Source: Bacillota bacterium (lineage in GTDB: Bacteria; Bacillota; Clostridia; Lachnospirales; Lachnospiraceae). From it: DNA of 64,000 nucleotides. The translations under genes were made by a program, and so were the position numbers. The notes under the pieces were generated by a model. It was not told the DNA's origin. It saw only the letters and a list, made by a program, of their open reading frames with translations, and made no database searches. Numbering within the stretch: position 1 is the stretch's first letter; the number at the start of each line of letters is the position of its first letter. The stretch is taken from assembly GCA_023439505.1 (NCBI GenBank), contig JAEXNR010000002.1, positions 56,773-120,772 of the forward strand, read 5' to 3'. Of this stretch, positions 25,475-32,832 are shown piece by piece.

Positions 25475-25491
25475 TTGGCACAGTATTTGCA
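25475..25491 (+). promoter_or_regulatory. Sigma-54 (-24/-12) promoter of the PTS operon
   Basis: TTGGCAC-AGTAT-TTGCA matches the RpoN consensus TTGGCACN5TTGCA throughout, with the GG and GC at the right spacing. It lies 44 bases before the EIIA start. The upstream region to 25360 contains two ATGTA repeats (ATGTAAGAGAATGTA, about 25367-25381), a possible activator site. Confidence 0.93.
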
Positions 25492-25534
25492 CTATATATT
25501 AGTGAGAACACAATACAATACGAGGAGCGTGAGT

Positions 25535-25966
25535 ATGAGGAAACTAATTCTTGCATCCCATGGAAGTATGGCAGAGGGACTAAGAAGTGCCGCAGCCATG
25601 ATACTGGGGGATGTCAGCGATATGACAGCGTACGGGCTGGACACATGGATTACACCCCAAAGCATATTGGATGAGATCAGGGTGCAGATGGAGAAAGTGC
25701 CCAATGCAGAGTATATCATTTTATGTGATATCAAAGGGGGAAGCGTTCATAATTGCTTATTGGAGCTGTTTAACCAATTCAACCTTCATATTTTTACCGG
25801 AATGAATCTTTCCCTTGTATTAGAATTATCCATTCTGGGAGATGAGGGGGCGATGGAGCAGGAAGCCGCGATGCTTTTGGAAAACGCGAAAAATAATCTC
25901 TGCTATTATAACCGTCAGGTATTAAAGAAAATAAAAGAAGAGGAAGGAGAGGACAATTTATGGTAA
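25535..25966 (+). CDS. PTS mannose-family EIIA component
   Basis: A 143-aa cytoplasmic phosphocarrier with the ManX-type fold. The phospho-acceptor is His9 in ILASHGSMAEGL, and CDIKGGSVHN follows at about residue 70 (the usual D-GGTP region). It receives phosphate from HPr and passes it to EIIB. ATG 25535 has GAGGAG at 25522-25526; an earlier in-frame frame would extend into the sigma-54 promoter and is rejected. The stop overlaps the EIIB start by seven bases, so translation is coupled. Confidence 0.9.
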   Translation: MRKLILASHGSMAEGLRSAAAMILGDVSDMTAYGLDTWITPQSILDEIRVQMEKVPNAEYIILCDIKGGSVHNCLLELFNQFNLHIFTGMNLSLVLELSILGDEGAMEQEAAMLLENAKNNLCYYNRQVLKKIKEEEGEDNLW

Positions 25967-26439
25967 AACTGCTGCGTATCGATGAAAGGCTGCTGCATGG
26001 GCAGGTTGCGGTTACCTGGGTAAGTAATGTCAATGCATCTTCAATTTTAATTGCAAATGATGAAGTAATGCAAAACGAAATGTCTAAGATGGCAATCAAA
26101 ATGGCAAAACCCAATGGAGTTAATCTGGCAATCCGTTCCATCGACGATGGAGCCGCATTACTGAGTGATCCGCGATCAGAGGGAATTACAATCTTTGTGA
26201 TCGTGAAGACCATTGCCGATGCCTTGAGATTGGCGGAAAAAACCAAATGCATCAGGCATGTAAATGTCGGTGGTATTCGTAAGAAGGAGGGAGGCAAGTT
26301 AATTGCACCTGCAGTATACGTAAACGACCAGGATCTGGAGAATTTGAAAAAATTACAATCACTGGTTGATGTGGTGGAATTTAGAATGGTGCCGGCAGAT
26401 TCTGCAAGAAAATTAGAGGATGTATTAAAGAGTATGTAA
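25960..26439 (+). CDS. PTS mannose-family EIIB component
   Basis: A 159-aa EIIB of the mannose/fructose/sorbose class. The phospho-acceptor is His13 in RIDERLLHGQV, the family signature. It takes phosphate from EIIA and transfers it to sugar bound by EIIC/EIID. Its length is normal. AAGAGGAAGGAGAGG precedes ATG 25960 within the end of the EIIA gene. The next gene (EIIC) is separated by 112 bases that fold into hairpins, a larger gap than elsewhere in this operon. Confidence 0.92.
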   Translation: MVKLLRIDERLLHGQVAVTWVSNVNASSILIANDEVMQNEMSKMAIKMAKPNGVNLAIRSIDDGAALLSDPRSEGITIFVIVKTIADALRLAEKTKCIRHVNVGGIRKKEGGKLIAPAVYVNDQDLENLKKLQSLVDVVEFRMVPADSARKLEDVLKSM

Positions 26440-26461
26440 CAAGATGCTTGGAGAAGGTAAC

Positions 26462-26532
26462 GTTTGTGTCAGCGCTGCGTCCACAAACCTGAAGTTGTAT
26501 AGTGTCTGGCAAAGCAAGACATTGAGCAGCGC
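26462..26532 (+). promoter_or_regulatory. Structured intercistronic RNA between EIIB and EIIC genes
   Basis: GTTTGTG (26462-26468) pairs with CACAAAC (26482-26488), and GCGCTGC (26472-26478) could alternatively pair with GCAGCGC (26526-26532). No T-run follows. It may tune relative expression or RNA processing. Confidence 0.4.
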
Positions 26533-26551
26533 AGAAATGAGGGATAAAATT

Positions 26552-27340
26552 ATGATAGTATTACAAGCTTTCATCATCACATTGGTAGTGTGGTTATTAA
26601 CATGGGCAGATGCATGGTTTGCCTATCCTATGGTCAATACACCTTTGGTTCTATGTCCCATCGTGGGATTAATCTGCGGTAATTTGCAAACAGGGATTAT
26701 TGCGGGAGCGACACTTCAATTAATTTTCCTCGGTGTAATTTCCATCGGAGGAACGCTGCCAAGTGATGCCTCTCTGGGATCAGTCATCGGTACCGCCCTG
26801 GCAATTTTCATGAATAAAGATGTGGAAACTGCGTTAACCTTTGCAGTACCTATTGCGGTACTTGGTTCCACCTTCACATTATTAAAATATGTTATCAATG
26901 GTCTCTTTAACCCGTATATTGAGAAACTGTGCGAAGAGGGAGATACGAAAAAAATTGAGCGGGCCCATATTCTGATCTCATTCCTTCCTGATTTACCCAA
27001 AATGGCAGTTCTGTTTGCTGCACTTGCATTTGGTACAAGTTTTGCACAGGGGTTGATTGATGCAATTCCTGAAGTGGTTCAAAGCGGTATCGATTATGCA
27101 ACAAACCTCATGGCTGCAGTCGGTATTGCATTGCTGCTTAAGATGATGTGGTCAAAGACAATGGCGGTTTATTTCTTCCTGGGCGTTGTTCTGGTAAGCT
27201 TCTTCCAGGTTCCGATCATTGCGGTTGCATGTGTCGGAGTTATCCTGGCAGTTATTTTAACATTAGACCGTGGCAATCAAAAAGCTGCACCTGTTAATGC
27301 AGCAGAAAAAGATTTTAAGGAGGAAATGTTTAATGACTAA
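26552..27340 (+). CDS. PTS mannose-family EIIC component (membrane)
   Basis: A 262-aa hydrophobic protein, normal size for ManY/SorA. It has typical residues early: VVWLLTWADAWFAYPMVNTP, then GLICGNLQTGIIAGATLQL with the conserved GxxxGD-like region. ATG 26552 is chosen because TGAGGG precedes it and the family begins close to the first helix. An ATG at 26444 would add 36 polar residues from the hairpin region. Together with EIID it forms the sugar channel. It overlaps the EIID gene by eight bases. Confidence 0.9.
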   Translation: MIVLQAFIITLVVWLLTWADAWFAYPMVNTPLVLCPIVGLICGNLQTGIIAGATLQLIFLGVISIGGTLPSDASLGSVIGTALAIFMNKDVETALTFAVPIAVLGSTFTLLKYVINGLFNPYIEKLCEEGDTKKIERAHILISFLPDLPKMAVLFAALAFGTSFAQGLIDAIPEVVQSGIDYATNLMAAVGIALLLKMMWSKTMAVYFFLGVVLVSFFQVPIIAVACVGVILAVILTLDRGNQKAAPVNAAEKDFKEEMFND

Positions 27341-28160
27341 GAATAGTACATTTCAGGTAAGCAATGTGGAAGATCGCAAAATGCTCAAGAAAGTATTCTG
27401 GCGTACGATGACGCTGAGTTCCACCTACAATTATGAAAGAATGCAGGGGTTGGGATATCTGTACTCCATGATACCTGTTATAGATCGTTTTTATAAGAAC
27501 AAAGAAGATAAAGTAGAGGCATACAAACGTCATTTTGAACTATTTAATACAACACCGACCATGGGAAGCTTTATCACAGGATTATCCACTTCCATGGAAA
27601 AGGAAGCAACACTGGATCCGGATTTTAATAAGGATTCCATCAATGCAGTTAAGGTATCTCTAATGGGTCCCTTTGCGGGAATTGGTGATTCTATATTCTG
27701 GGGATCTCTTCGTATCATAAGTCTTGGACTTGGTATAGCACTGGCAAAACAGGGAAGTCTTCTGGGACTGATTCTTCACTTATTAATCTTTAATGTTCCG
27801 GCTTTTCTGGTACGGTATTATGGTGTATTTGCCGGTTATAACATGGGATCAAGTTTTATCAAAACAGCAAGTGAAAATGGAATGCTCGGGCAGATTACGA
27901 AGGCAGCTTCTATTGTGGGATTGATGACGGTTGGTGCAATGACATGTACCATGATATCCTTTACCACACCGCTTGTACTACATATTCAGGGCTCGGATCT
28001 GGCCATTCAGGATCTTTTAAATAATATTTTCCCGAATTTGCTGCCGCTTTTACTGACCTTTGGGTGCTTTAAGATGCTCAACAAAGGGGTTAAGCCAATC
28101 TGGATCATGCTTGGACTTATGGTCTTTGGCGTACTTGGTAAAATGGCTGGAATTTTCTAA
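27333..28160 (+). CDS. PTS mannose-family EIID component (membrane)
   Basis: A 275-aa ManZ-type protein. The N-terminal half is cytoplasmic and amphipathic, with YNYERMQGLGYLYSMIPV and the family region MGPFAGIGDSIFWG (about 112-125). Hydrophobic segments follow to the C-terminus. ATG 27333 follows AAGGAGG (27317-27323). EIIA, B, C and D are all present as separate genes, so the uptake system is complete. The transported sugar is not determined by EIID sequence alone; the downstream SIS gene suggests an Amadori product or amino sugar. Confidence 0.92.
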   Translation: MTKNSTFQVSNVEDRKMLKKVFWRTMTLSSTYNYERMQGLGYLYSMIPVIDRFYKNKEDKVEAYKRHFELFNTTPTMGSFITGLSTSMEKEATLDPDFNKDSINAVKVSLMGPFAGIGDSIFWGSLRIISLGLGIALAKQGSLLGLILHLLIFNVPAFLVRYYGVFAGYNMGSSFIKTASENGMLGQITKAASIVGLMTVGAMTCTMISFTTPLVLHIQGSDLAIQDLLNNIFPNLLPLLLTFGCFKMLNKGVKPIWIMLGLMVFGVLGKMAGIF

Positions 28161-28198
28161 GTAAAAAGGCGCAGGAAAAGCGTAGAAATGAGGATGAT

Positions 28199-29257
28199 AT
28201 GATAACGGTACTAGATTGTATTCAGAGAATTCCGGACAATCTGAATCAAATTTTGCAGAATAGAAAAAATATCTTTCGTGGGTTACTTGCTTTCCTTGAG
28301 CAAAATCGGATCAATGAGATCATTCTAATAGGTTCCGGAACCTCTAATACGGCGGCGGTTACAGCCAGACCGTTTATGGAGAAGGCAGGGAAAGTCCGTA
28401 CGACAGCAGTGACATCCAATGAGTTCTTATATGACCGCTATGTCAGGAACAAGGAGGCACTTTATGTCTTTATCTCACAGACAGGAACATCCGGATTCGT
28501 ACTTGAGGCCCATGATTTGGTTAAGAAGCAGGGGCTTATGACTGCGGTAATGTCTGAAGCAGAAGATACGCCTCTTGCCAGGGAAGCCTCGGTATTTGTT
28601 GACATGGGGTGCGGGAGGGAGGAATACCCGATGCGCACCATAGGATACAGTACTTCGGTCTTTACGTTGATGTTGATGGGGTTGGAAATCGGGCATCTGT
28701 ATCAAAACATCAGTGACACTCAATATCAGGAGTATTTAAACCAGGCGGAGAATGTATCGGAAAGCAGCCGGACGGTTTGTCAATGCGCATTACAATTTGG
28801 TAAAGAACAGAGAGAGAAAATGTTAAACTCTCAGCTCATCGTATTTACCGGTGCGGGTTCCCTTTATGGACTCGCACTGGAGGGTGCTATGAAGGTTTGG
28901 GAAATTCCCAAGATCGCATCTGTTGGCTATGAACTGGAAGAAGGGATGCATGGTCCCAATTACGGTTATAATTCCAACCACTGCGTGATCGTTTTGAATG
29001 ATGGCAGAGAGGAAAAGAAGGCATTGGCACTTGCCAGATTTATGAAGGAAACCAGGAATAACGGATTTGTTATGGGCGGAGTTGTCGTGGATTCCCTTGA
29101 TCTGGAAATTCCGCTAAGGACAAAGGATTTCACCTGTCTTGAGATGGCTCCGGCAGTTCAGACGCTGGCATATTTTCTTGGTCTTGATGCGGGAAGGGAT
29201 CTGGTTTCCCCTCATGATAACAGCCAGATGGAGGCATATTTTAAAACTCATATATAA
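28199..29257 (+). CDS. SIS-domain sugar phosphate deglycase/isomerase (FrlB/GfrF-like)
   Basis: A 352-aa protein with two SIS folds, related to the isomerase half of glucosamine-6-phosphate synthase. The first domain has ILIGSGTSNTAA and SQTGTSGFVLEA; the second has FTGAGSLYGLALEGAMKVWE and the E-x-HGPNYG segment. Members beside sigma-54 mannose-type PTS operons (gfr in Salmonella) remove the amine from fructoselysine- or glucoselysine-6-phosphate. By analogy this enzyme probably acts on the phosphosugar delivered by EIIABCD. It is 38 bases after EIID. An amino-sugar phosphate isomerase is the alternative. Confidence 0.85.
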   Translation: MITVLDCIQRIPDNLNQILQNRKNIFRGLLAFLEQNRINEIILIGSGTSNTAAVTARPFMEKAGKVRTTAVTSNEFLYDRYVRNKEALYVFISQTGTSGFVLEAHDLVKKQGLMTAVMSEAEDTPLAREASVFVDMGCGREEYPMRTIGYSTSVFTLMLMGLEIGHLYQNISDTQYQEYLNQAENVSESSRTVCQCALQFGKEQREKMLNSQLIVFTGAGSLYGLALEGAMKVWEIPKIASVGYELEEGMHGPNYGYNSNHCVIVLNDGREEKKALALARFMKETRNNGFVMGGVVVDSLDLEIPLRTKDFTCLEMAPAVQTLAYFLGLDAGRDLVSPHDNSQMEAYFKTHI

Positions 29258-29365
29258 GACAAGTAAAACGGGTTGCCGGTTCCTCTGCCTGTGGTTGCAC
29301 CGATCGCAGTGCAAAATTTGATTTGCTTCATAATTCATATTGATTTACACATTTATGCTTGGTCA

Positions 29366-29400
29366 ACCGGGGAGAAGGCACCTTCAGCTTCTTCCCCGGT
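29366..29400 (+). promoter_or_regulatory. Hairpin between the SIS gene and rpoN
   Basis: A 12-bp stem, ACCGGGGAGAAG with CTTCTTCCCCGGT (29366-29377 with 29388-29400), has one bulge. No T-tract follows, so it may be a weak terminator or a processing site. A second small stem, TTGCAC/GTGCAA, lies at 29295-29314. Confidence 0.55.
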
Positions 29401-29448
29401 GAATCAGGTTTTCTATGTTTATAAATGGCAGGAAAGAGGTGCTGGTGC

Positions 29449-30699
29449 ATGAGGCTGTATTCCGGGATTATTCCAAAGCAAAGGCAGATGATAACGAATA
29501 AGCAGATTCAGGAACTTGAAATATTGTCGATGGACAACGTAGCGCTATATGCCTTCCTGCAAAGAGAATACAATGAAAACCCGATGCTGGAGCAGACCGT
29601 AATAAGAAGAGAGTATACGGAGACCACTTCGGATGAAAATAGGATTGAAGCAGCGGCGCCGGACAATTTAGAGTTGTTTTATTATCTGATGGATCAGTTG
29701 GACCTAAACCGGTATACAGGGGAAGAAATAAAACTTATGCATTATCTCATTGATTGTCTTGATGATAATGGATATTTTAAAGTGCCGGTAAAGGAAGTGG
29801 CTGAAATGAATCATGTGGAAGAAGTTCTGGTGGAACGATGTCTGTATGATTTGGAGGAACTGGAGCCCTACGGAATTTTCGCCAGAGATCTGTCCCATTG
29901 TCTTTTAATACAATTGAAGAAGAAGGGAATTCTGGATCCTGAGATAAAGGAGATCATCCTGCATCATCTTCCGGAAATGGCAGAAGGTAAGCTAAATAGT
30001 ATCTCAAAGAGTATGGGAATTTCGTTAAGGCAGATAAATCAATATAAAAATATAATTGAGCGGCTGGTTCCAAAACCTCTTGCTGGCTTTGCAAGAGAAA
30101 GCGCCATTTATATTATTCCGGATATCATATTTCATAAAAATAACGGTGAATGGGAGATTGTGCTCAATGATCAGTGGATTGGGGAATATCAACTGAATGA
30201 GTATTATCTGAAATTAATAGAGAAAGAAAAAGAGGAAGCAGTAGTGACGTATTTTAAGACAAAACTGGAGCGTGCCAGATTCTTAATTCACTGCATTGAG
30301 CAAAGGAGGTCGACGATGTTAAAACTGGGAGAAGCAATCCTTAACAGGCAGAACGTCTATTTTAACGGAATCGATGAATTAAATCCGATGTCCATGGAGG
30401 ATCTGGCCAATGATATGGGTGTCAGTGTTTCCACAATCAGCAGATGTGTCAAAGGAAAATATGTTCAATATCCGAAAAGAACAGTGCTAATGAGGCTTCT
30501 GTTTTCTGCCGGGATGGGCAACCCCATCAAGACAAGTATGAAGAAAATTATCCTGAGCGAGGATAAACGCAGGCCGTACAGTGATCAGGAAATAAAGGAG
30601 CTGTTGGAACAGCAGAATATAAGTCTATCCAGAAGGGCGATATCAAAATACCGGACACAACTTGGTTTTAAGGGCAGCTTCGAACGCAGACAAGCATAA
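29449..30699 (+). CDS. rpoN: RNA polymerase sigma-54 factor
   Basis: A 416-aa sigma factor. The N-terminal activator-interacting region carries IQELEILSMDNVALYAFLQ, a core-binding region follows, and the C-terminus has the HTH (MGVSVSTISRCVKGKYV) and RpoN box SRRAISKYR (about 394-402), which reads the -24 element. It is slightly shorter than enteric RpoN, as in other Firmicutes. ATG 29449 is chosen for AAAGAGGTG upstream. Its location inside the regulon it serves, between the PTS enzymes and HPr/EI, implies a sigma factor used largely by this pathway. No second activator gene lies nearby. Confidence 0.93.
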   Translation: MRLYSGIIPKQRQMITNKQIQELEILSMDNVALYAFLQREYNENPMLEQTVIRREYTETTSDENRIEAAAPDNLELFYYLMDQLDLNRYTGEEIKLMHYLIDCLDDNGYFKVPVKEVAEMNHVEEVLVERCLYDLEELEPYGIFARDLSHCLLIQLKKKGILDPEIKEIILHHLPEMAEGKLNSISKSMGISLRQINQYKNIIERLVPKPLAGFARESAIYIIPDIIFHKNNGEWEIVLNDQWIGEYQLNEYYLKLIEKEKEEAVVTYFKTKLERARFLIHCIEQRRSTMLKLGEAILNRQNVYFNGIDELNPMSMEDLANDMGVSVSTISRCVKGKYVQYPKRTVLMRLLFSAGMGNPIKTSMKKIILSEDKRRPYSDQEIKELLEQQNISLSRRAISKYRTQLGFKGSFERRQA

Positions 30700-30753
30700 G
30701 GATCGGTGATCTGATAGATAAAGAAAGTAGAAGGAAGAGACAGGAGGAATATA

Positions 30754-31011
30754 ATGAAAACATTTAATTATACTGTGAAAGATGAGATGGGACTTCATGC
30801 CAGACCTGCAAGCTGTATTGTAAAAGAGGCGAAGAAATTTAAGTCGGAAATAGTGCTGGAGTATAACGGAAAATCTGTAGAAGCGGGCAGGTTGATGGCA
30901 CTGATGCAGTTAAATGTAAAACAGGGCAGCAGCATTACCGTAAAGGCAGTCGGTGAGGATGAGGATCTGGCGATTGATGCATTTCATAAATTATTACAGG
31001 AGAATCTGTAG
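30754..31011 (+). CDS. HPr-like phosphocarrier lacking regulatory Ser46
   Basis: An 85-aa HPr. The catalytic His15 is in GLHARPAS. The sequence aligns without gaps to B. subtilis HPr as I remember it: EYNGK falls at 36-40 in both, and position 46, the HPr kinase serine, is Arg here (EAGRLMALMQL against NLKSIMGVMSL). It can therefore relay phosphate from Enzyme I but should not be a substrate for HPr kinase or take part in CcpA co-repression. It forms a unit with EI 48 bases downstream. AGGAGG precedes ATG 30754. Confidence 0.92.
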   Translation: MKTFNYTVKDEMGLHARPASCIVKEAKKFKSEIVLEYNGKSVEAGRLMALMQLNVKQGSSITVKAVGEDEDLAIDAFHKLLQENL

Positions 31012-31059
31012 GCAGCCGAAGATGATAAATAAGACCAAAGACGGTAAGGAGGCTCGTAG

Positions 31060-32679
31060 ATGCCTGTATATAAAGGAAAAATAATTTGCGATGGTATGGC
31101 GGTTGGAACAATCAGAGTGATTCAGAAAAGGGAGAAAACCATTCATCAAAACAGCATAGCACATCCCGCCGAAGAAATTGCCCGGTTTTACGCGGCCGTT
31201 GAGACAGCGAAGCAGCAGGCCGGTGAGCTTTATCAAAAAGCGCTGGAAGAAGTGGGGGAGAAGAATGCGGCTATTTTTGAGATGCATATGATGCTGATGG
31301 ATGATCCGGACTTTCTTGCTGAGATCGTAACTATGATTACAAATCACAGGGTAAACGCAGAATATGCCGTATCACTGACAGGGGATAGCTTTGGAGCAAG
31401 ATTTGCTGCTATGGAGAATGAATATATGAAGGCACGATCCCTGGATATCAAAGATGTCACGGAGCGAATTCTTCAGATCCTTTCCGGGGATGAGGGGGAG
31501 AAAGATATCTGTGGCGGTCACCCCTCCATTGTTCTTGCACAGGATCTGACGCCGAGCGACACCATACGACTGAATAAGGAGGATATTCTTGCATTTGTAA
31601 CCGTGCAGGGATCCGCTTATTCCCATACGGCAATTCTTGCAAAGACACTTAACATACCGGCAATGTATGGGGTAGACATGGATATCAAAGACATGGATGG
31701 AAAGCTGGCAGTCGTGGATGCGATGGATGGGTGGTTATACCTGGAGCCGGATGAGAATACCCTGAAGGAAGCAGAAGAGAAGTTAAAGCAATATCATGAA
31801 AAAAAGGCAAAGCATCAGAGGCTAAAGGGAGTAGAGACGATTACCGGCAGTGGCAGAAAGATTAATTTGTATGCCAATATCGGAAATCCTGCAGATGTAG
31901 CAGAGGCTTTGGATAATGACGCGGAGGGCATCGGCTTGCTGCGAAGTGAATTCTTATATCTGGGAAGGGATACGTATCCGACGGAAGAGGAACAGTTCCT
32001 GGCATACCGGGAGGTCCTGACGAAAATGGCAGGCAGGAAAGTAATCATTCGCACACTGGACATTGGCGCCGATAAACAGGAAGAATATTTTGAACTGGAA
32101 CGAGAAGAAAACCCGGCTATGGGATACCGTGCCATTCGGATCTGTCTCCGGCGAAAGGAACTGTTTAAGACTCAGCTGCGGGCACTATTACGTGCAGGCA
32201 TCTATGGAAAGCTAAGCATTATGTATCCGATGATCATATCTCCCGGTGAAATACGCCAAATCAAACAATTGCTTTGTGAGGCCAGAGAAGAGTTGGAGGC
32301 CCAGGGAATCTTATACAGCCAAAGCATAGAGCAGGGTATTATGATTGAAACGCCGGCGGCAGCAATGATCAGTGATCTTCTTGCAAAAGAAGTTGATTTC
32401 TTTAGCATCGGCACCAATGATCTCACTCAATATACCCTGGCAATCGATCGCCAGAATGCCAGTCTGGAATACCTGTATGATCCGTACCATGAAGCGGTAT
32501 TGCGCTTGATTAACCTTGTAGTACAAAACGCCCATAAAGAGAAGTTGTGGGTGGGGATTTGCGGAGAACTGGGAGCGGATACATCGATAACAAAAAGGCT
32601 GATTGAGATGGGGATGGATGAGTTTTCCGTACCCCCCGGTATGATTTTATCTGTTCGGGAAGCAATTCTTAACTCATAG
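31060..32679 (+). CDS. ptsI: PTS Enzyme I (phosphoenolpyruvate-protein phosphotransferase)
   Basis: A 539-aa enzyme. The N-terminal phospho-acceptor is His189 in GSAYSHTAILAK. The C-terminal PEP-binding barrel has EGIGLLRSEFLY, GYRAIRICL, IGTNDLTQYTLA and the active-site Cys in GICGELGAD. It is about 30 residues shorter than typical EI (about 570). It autophosphorylates from PEP and passes phosphate to HPr. Together with the Arg46 HPr it looks like a phosphorelay belonging to this locus. The symbol reflects the family; whether it is the only EI in the genome cannot be told here. GTAAGGAGG precedes ATG 31060. Confidence 0.93.
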   Translation: MPVYKGKIICDGMAVGTIRVIQKREKTIHQNSIAHPAEEIARFYAAVETAKQQAGELYQKALEEVGEKNAAIFEMHMMLMDDPDFLAEIVTMITNHRVNAEYAVSLTGDSFGARFAAMENEYMKARSLDIKDVTERILQILSGDEGEKDICGGHPSIVLAQDLTPSDTIRLNKEDILAFVTVQGSAYSHTAILAKTLNIPAMYGVDMDIKDMDGKLAVVDAMDGWLYLEPDENTLKEAEEKLKQYHEKKAKHQRLKGVETITGSGRKINLYANIGNPADVAEALDNDAEGIGLLRSEFLYLGRDTYPTEEEQFLAYREVLTKMAGRKVIIRTLDIGADKQEEYFELEREENPAMGYRAIRICLRRKELFKTQLRALLRAGIYGKLSIMYPMIISPGEIRQIKQLLCEAREELEAQGILYSQSIEQGIMIETPAAAMISDLLAKEVDFFSIGTNDLTQYTLAIDRQNASLEYLYDPYHEAVLRLINLVVQNAHKEKLWVGICGELGADTSITKRLIEMGMDEFSVPPGMILSVREAILNS

Positions 32680-32760
32680 AATAAGTGGTAATCAAGATAA
32701 TTAGTACGAGACAGGAACGTGGTGTACCCTAAAGCTTTGAATGGTCAGAGTTTTATGGTA

Positions 32761-32819
32761 TGCCTTTTTTCTTACAGACAAGAAGGAGGAAGTCTTTCAT
32801 ACCGATAAGAAAAAAGGCA
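32761..32819. terminator. Bidirectional terminator between ptsI and the FGGY kinase gene
   Basis: A perfect 14-bp stem TGCCTTTTTTCTTA with TAAGAAAAAAGGCA (32761-32774 with 32806-32819), with a small inner AGAC/GTCT stem. A/T-rich arms on both sides suit the two convergent genes. Confidence 0.85.
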
Positions 32820-32832
32820 CCGGGTTTACAAC

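Noticed and set aside
26444..26551. N-terminal extension of EIIC by 36 residues
   Set aside because: The segment is polar and coincides with RNA hairpins. The family begins near the first helix, and TGAGGG precedes ATG 26552.
29295..29314. TTGCAC/GTGCAA stem considered as a second sigma-54 element
   Set aside because: It lacks a TGGCAC -24 element at the required spacing.
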